From: an uncultured Acidimicrobiales bacterium
GTDB taxonomy: Bacteria > Actinomycetota > Acidimicrobiia > Acidimicrobiales > UBA10347
Direction: 5' to 3'
DNA length: 14,350 nucleotides
Assembly: GCA_937942965.1 (NCBI GenBank)
Contig: CALDGN010000342.1
Span: 1-14,350 of the forward strand
Positions within the stretch are counted from its first letter, which is position 1, and each line of letters begins with the position of its first letter. The notes beneath the pieces were generated by a model that worked only from the letters and a program-made list of their open reading frames with translations, searched no databases and was not told the DNA's origin. This document shows, piece by piece, positions 13,391 to 14,350 of this stretch. The position numbers and the translations under genes were made by a program.

Positions 13391-14350
13391 GTGCGCATCG
13401 CCCGGCTTCTCGGTCACCCGGTTATCGATGCGTCGAGCTGCGATTCGATCGGCGTCAACATCCAAGGACCGTCGCTGATCGAAGCGCCCTCGTGGCTACC
13501 TGAGCCGCTCGGTCGCTACTTGCTTTACTTCGCTGACCACAAGGGTGGCCACATTCGGTTCGCCTACGCCGACGAGTTGACCGGGCCGTGGACCGTGCAT
13601 CGGCCGGGTGCGTTGCAGCTCGGCGACTCGTGCTTCCTCACCGAGACACCTGACTCGACCCCTGAAGAGCTGGCACGGGTGCGAGAGAACTTCCAACGCT
13701 TCTTCGGTCCCGAGTATTCGATCGATGAGGTCATGGTCGATGCGACGACGCCGCATATCGCGTCGCCCGACGTGCACGTCGACGACGAGCATCGGCGGAT
13801 CGTCATGTACTTCCACGGGCTCGATTCGCTGGGCGTGCAGGTGACCCGCGTTGCCGTGAGCCCGAACGGGATCGACTTCCAAGCTCGGCCCGAGGTGCTG
13901 GGCGGGTCCTACTTCCGGGTGTTCCAACGCGATGGCTGGCACTACGCCCTCGTTATGCCCGGTCAGATCCTGCGATCGCGCGATGGGCTCAGCAATTTCG
14001 AGCGCGGCCCGAAGCTCTTCCAGCCCGAGATGCGCCACTCGGCGGTCGCCGTCCGAGGCGACACGCTGCATGTGCTGTGGACCCGGGTCGGCGACGCTCC
14101 CGAATCGATCCTGCACTCGACGATCGACCTGACCGGCGACTGGTTGGAGTGGACTGAATCGGAGCCTGAGCTCGTGATGACTCCTGAGCTCGACTGGGAA
14201 GGTGCCGGTGTGGCGGTGGCTCCGTCGCGTCGTGGCGTGGTGCACGGTGTCGTCAACCAGCTCCGTGATCCGGCGCTCTTCGCCGACGGCGATCGCACGG
14301 TTCTGCTCTACGCCGGCGGCGGCGAATCTGCCATCGGGATCGCCGAGCTG
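13391..14350 (+). CDS. GH43/GH32-like five-bladed propeller protein (3' end beyond window)
   Basis: A frame open from the GTG at 13391 to the last base gives 320 residues. No signal peptide is seen. The pattern resembles the five-bladed beta-propeller glycosidase superfamily (GH43, GH32 and relatives). An early NIQGPSLIEAPSWLPEPLGR is followed by YLLYFADHKGGHIRFAYAD and LTGPW, as in substrate-side blades of those enzymes. Later blades include IVMYFHGLDSLGVQVTRVA and YFRVFQRDGWHYALV, and it ends in LLYAGGGESAIGIAEL, a typical last blade, so only a few residues are likely missing. Catalytic acids cannot be assigned by eye, so it may be a non-catalytic relative. It starts 24 bp after the lipoprotein gene; a shared role in carbohydrate handling is possible but not shown. 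Confidence 0.75.
   Translation, partial: MRIARLLGHPVIDASSCDSIGVNIQGPSLIEAPSWLPEPLGRYLLYFADHKGGHIRFAYADELTGPWTVHRPGALQLGDSCFLTETPDSTPEELARVRENFQRFFGPEYSIDEVMVDATTPHIASPDVHVDDEHRRIVMYFHGLDSLGVQVTRVAVSPNGIDFQARPEVLGGSYFRVFQRDGWHYALVMPGQILRSRDGLSNFERGPKLFQPEMRHSAVAVRGDTLHVLWTRVGDAPESILHSTIDLTGDWLEWTESEPELVMTPELDWEGAGVAVAPSRRGVVHGVVNQLRDPALFADGDRTVLLYAGGGESAIGIAEL

Noticed and set aside
13496..14245. A 249-codon minus-strand frame near the right end
   Set aside because: It is antisense to a frame that stays open for 960 bases with propeller-like motifs. Its translation shows no domain.

Overview
The window is GC-rich and coding-dense. It most resembles a chromosomal segment of an actinobacterium, possibly an Acidimicrobiia/Ilumatobacter-type lineage. 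The taxonomic guess rests on a Streptomyces-like class Ia ribonucleotide reductase, several genes that look leaderless (a -10 hexamer 6-7 nt before the start codon), and the family make-up. No tRNA, rRNA, CRISPR array, insertion sequence or phage gene was seen.

Left part (1-2296, minus strand): a tightly overlapping four-gene operon of exported redox/metal proteins. In transcription order these are a cytochrome c lipoprotein, a SCO-type copper chaperone lipoprotein, a cupredoxin-like lipoprotein, and a multi-spanning membrane protein with a His/Trp/Met motif that runs off the window. The junctions overlap by 1-4 nt. The likely theme is copper delivery or electron transfer outside the cell membrane, probably tied to a terminal oxidase encoded elsewhere.

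Centre (2416-6552, minus strand): nrdA-nrdB, the class Ia ribonucleotide reductase, overlapping by 1 nt. It ends in a clear rho-independent terminator and starts from a sigma70-like promoter followed by a leader of about 370 nt. The leader holds several hairpins and one stretch resembling a B12 box. It is the best candidate here for an uncharacterised RNA regulator.

Next (6684-8786): an aromatic amino acid module. A small VOC dioxygenase resembling the catalytic half of 4-hydroxyphenylpyruvate dioxygenase and a phenylalanine 4-hydroxylase are transcribed leftward. An Lrp/AsnC regulator is transcribed rightward from the same intergenic region, which carries repeated GATTG half-sites. Together they suggest amino-acid-responsive Phe/Tyr breakdown toward homogentisate.

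Right part (8796-14350, plus strand): an AlkC-family DNA alkylation repair protein with a C-terminal Ig-like domain; a divergent 404-residue PRPP-synthetase-like protein followed by a DUF1330-type small protein; a secreted lipoprotein with an acidic Pro/Glu linker and propeller-like repeats; and a nearly complete GH43/GH32-like five-bladed-propeller protein that runs off the right end. Most of these genes have their own apparent leaderless promoter.
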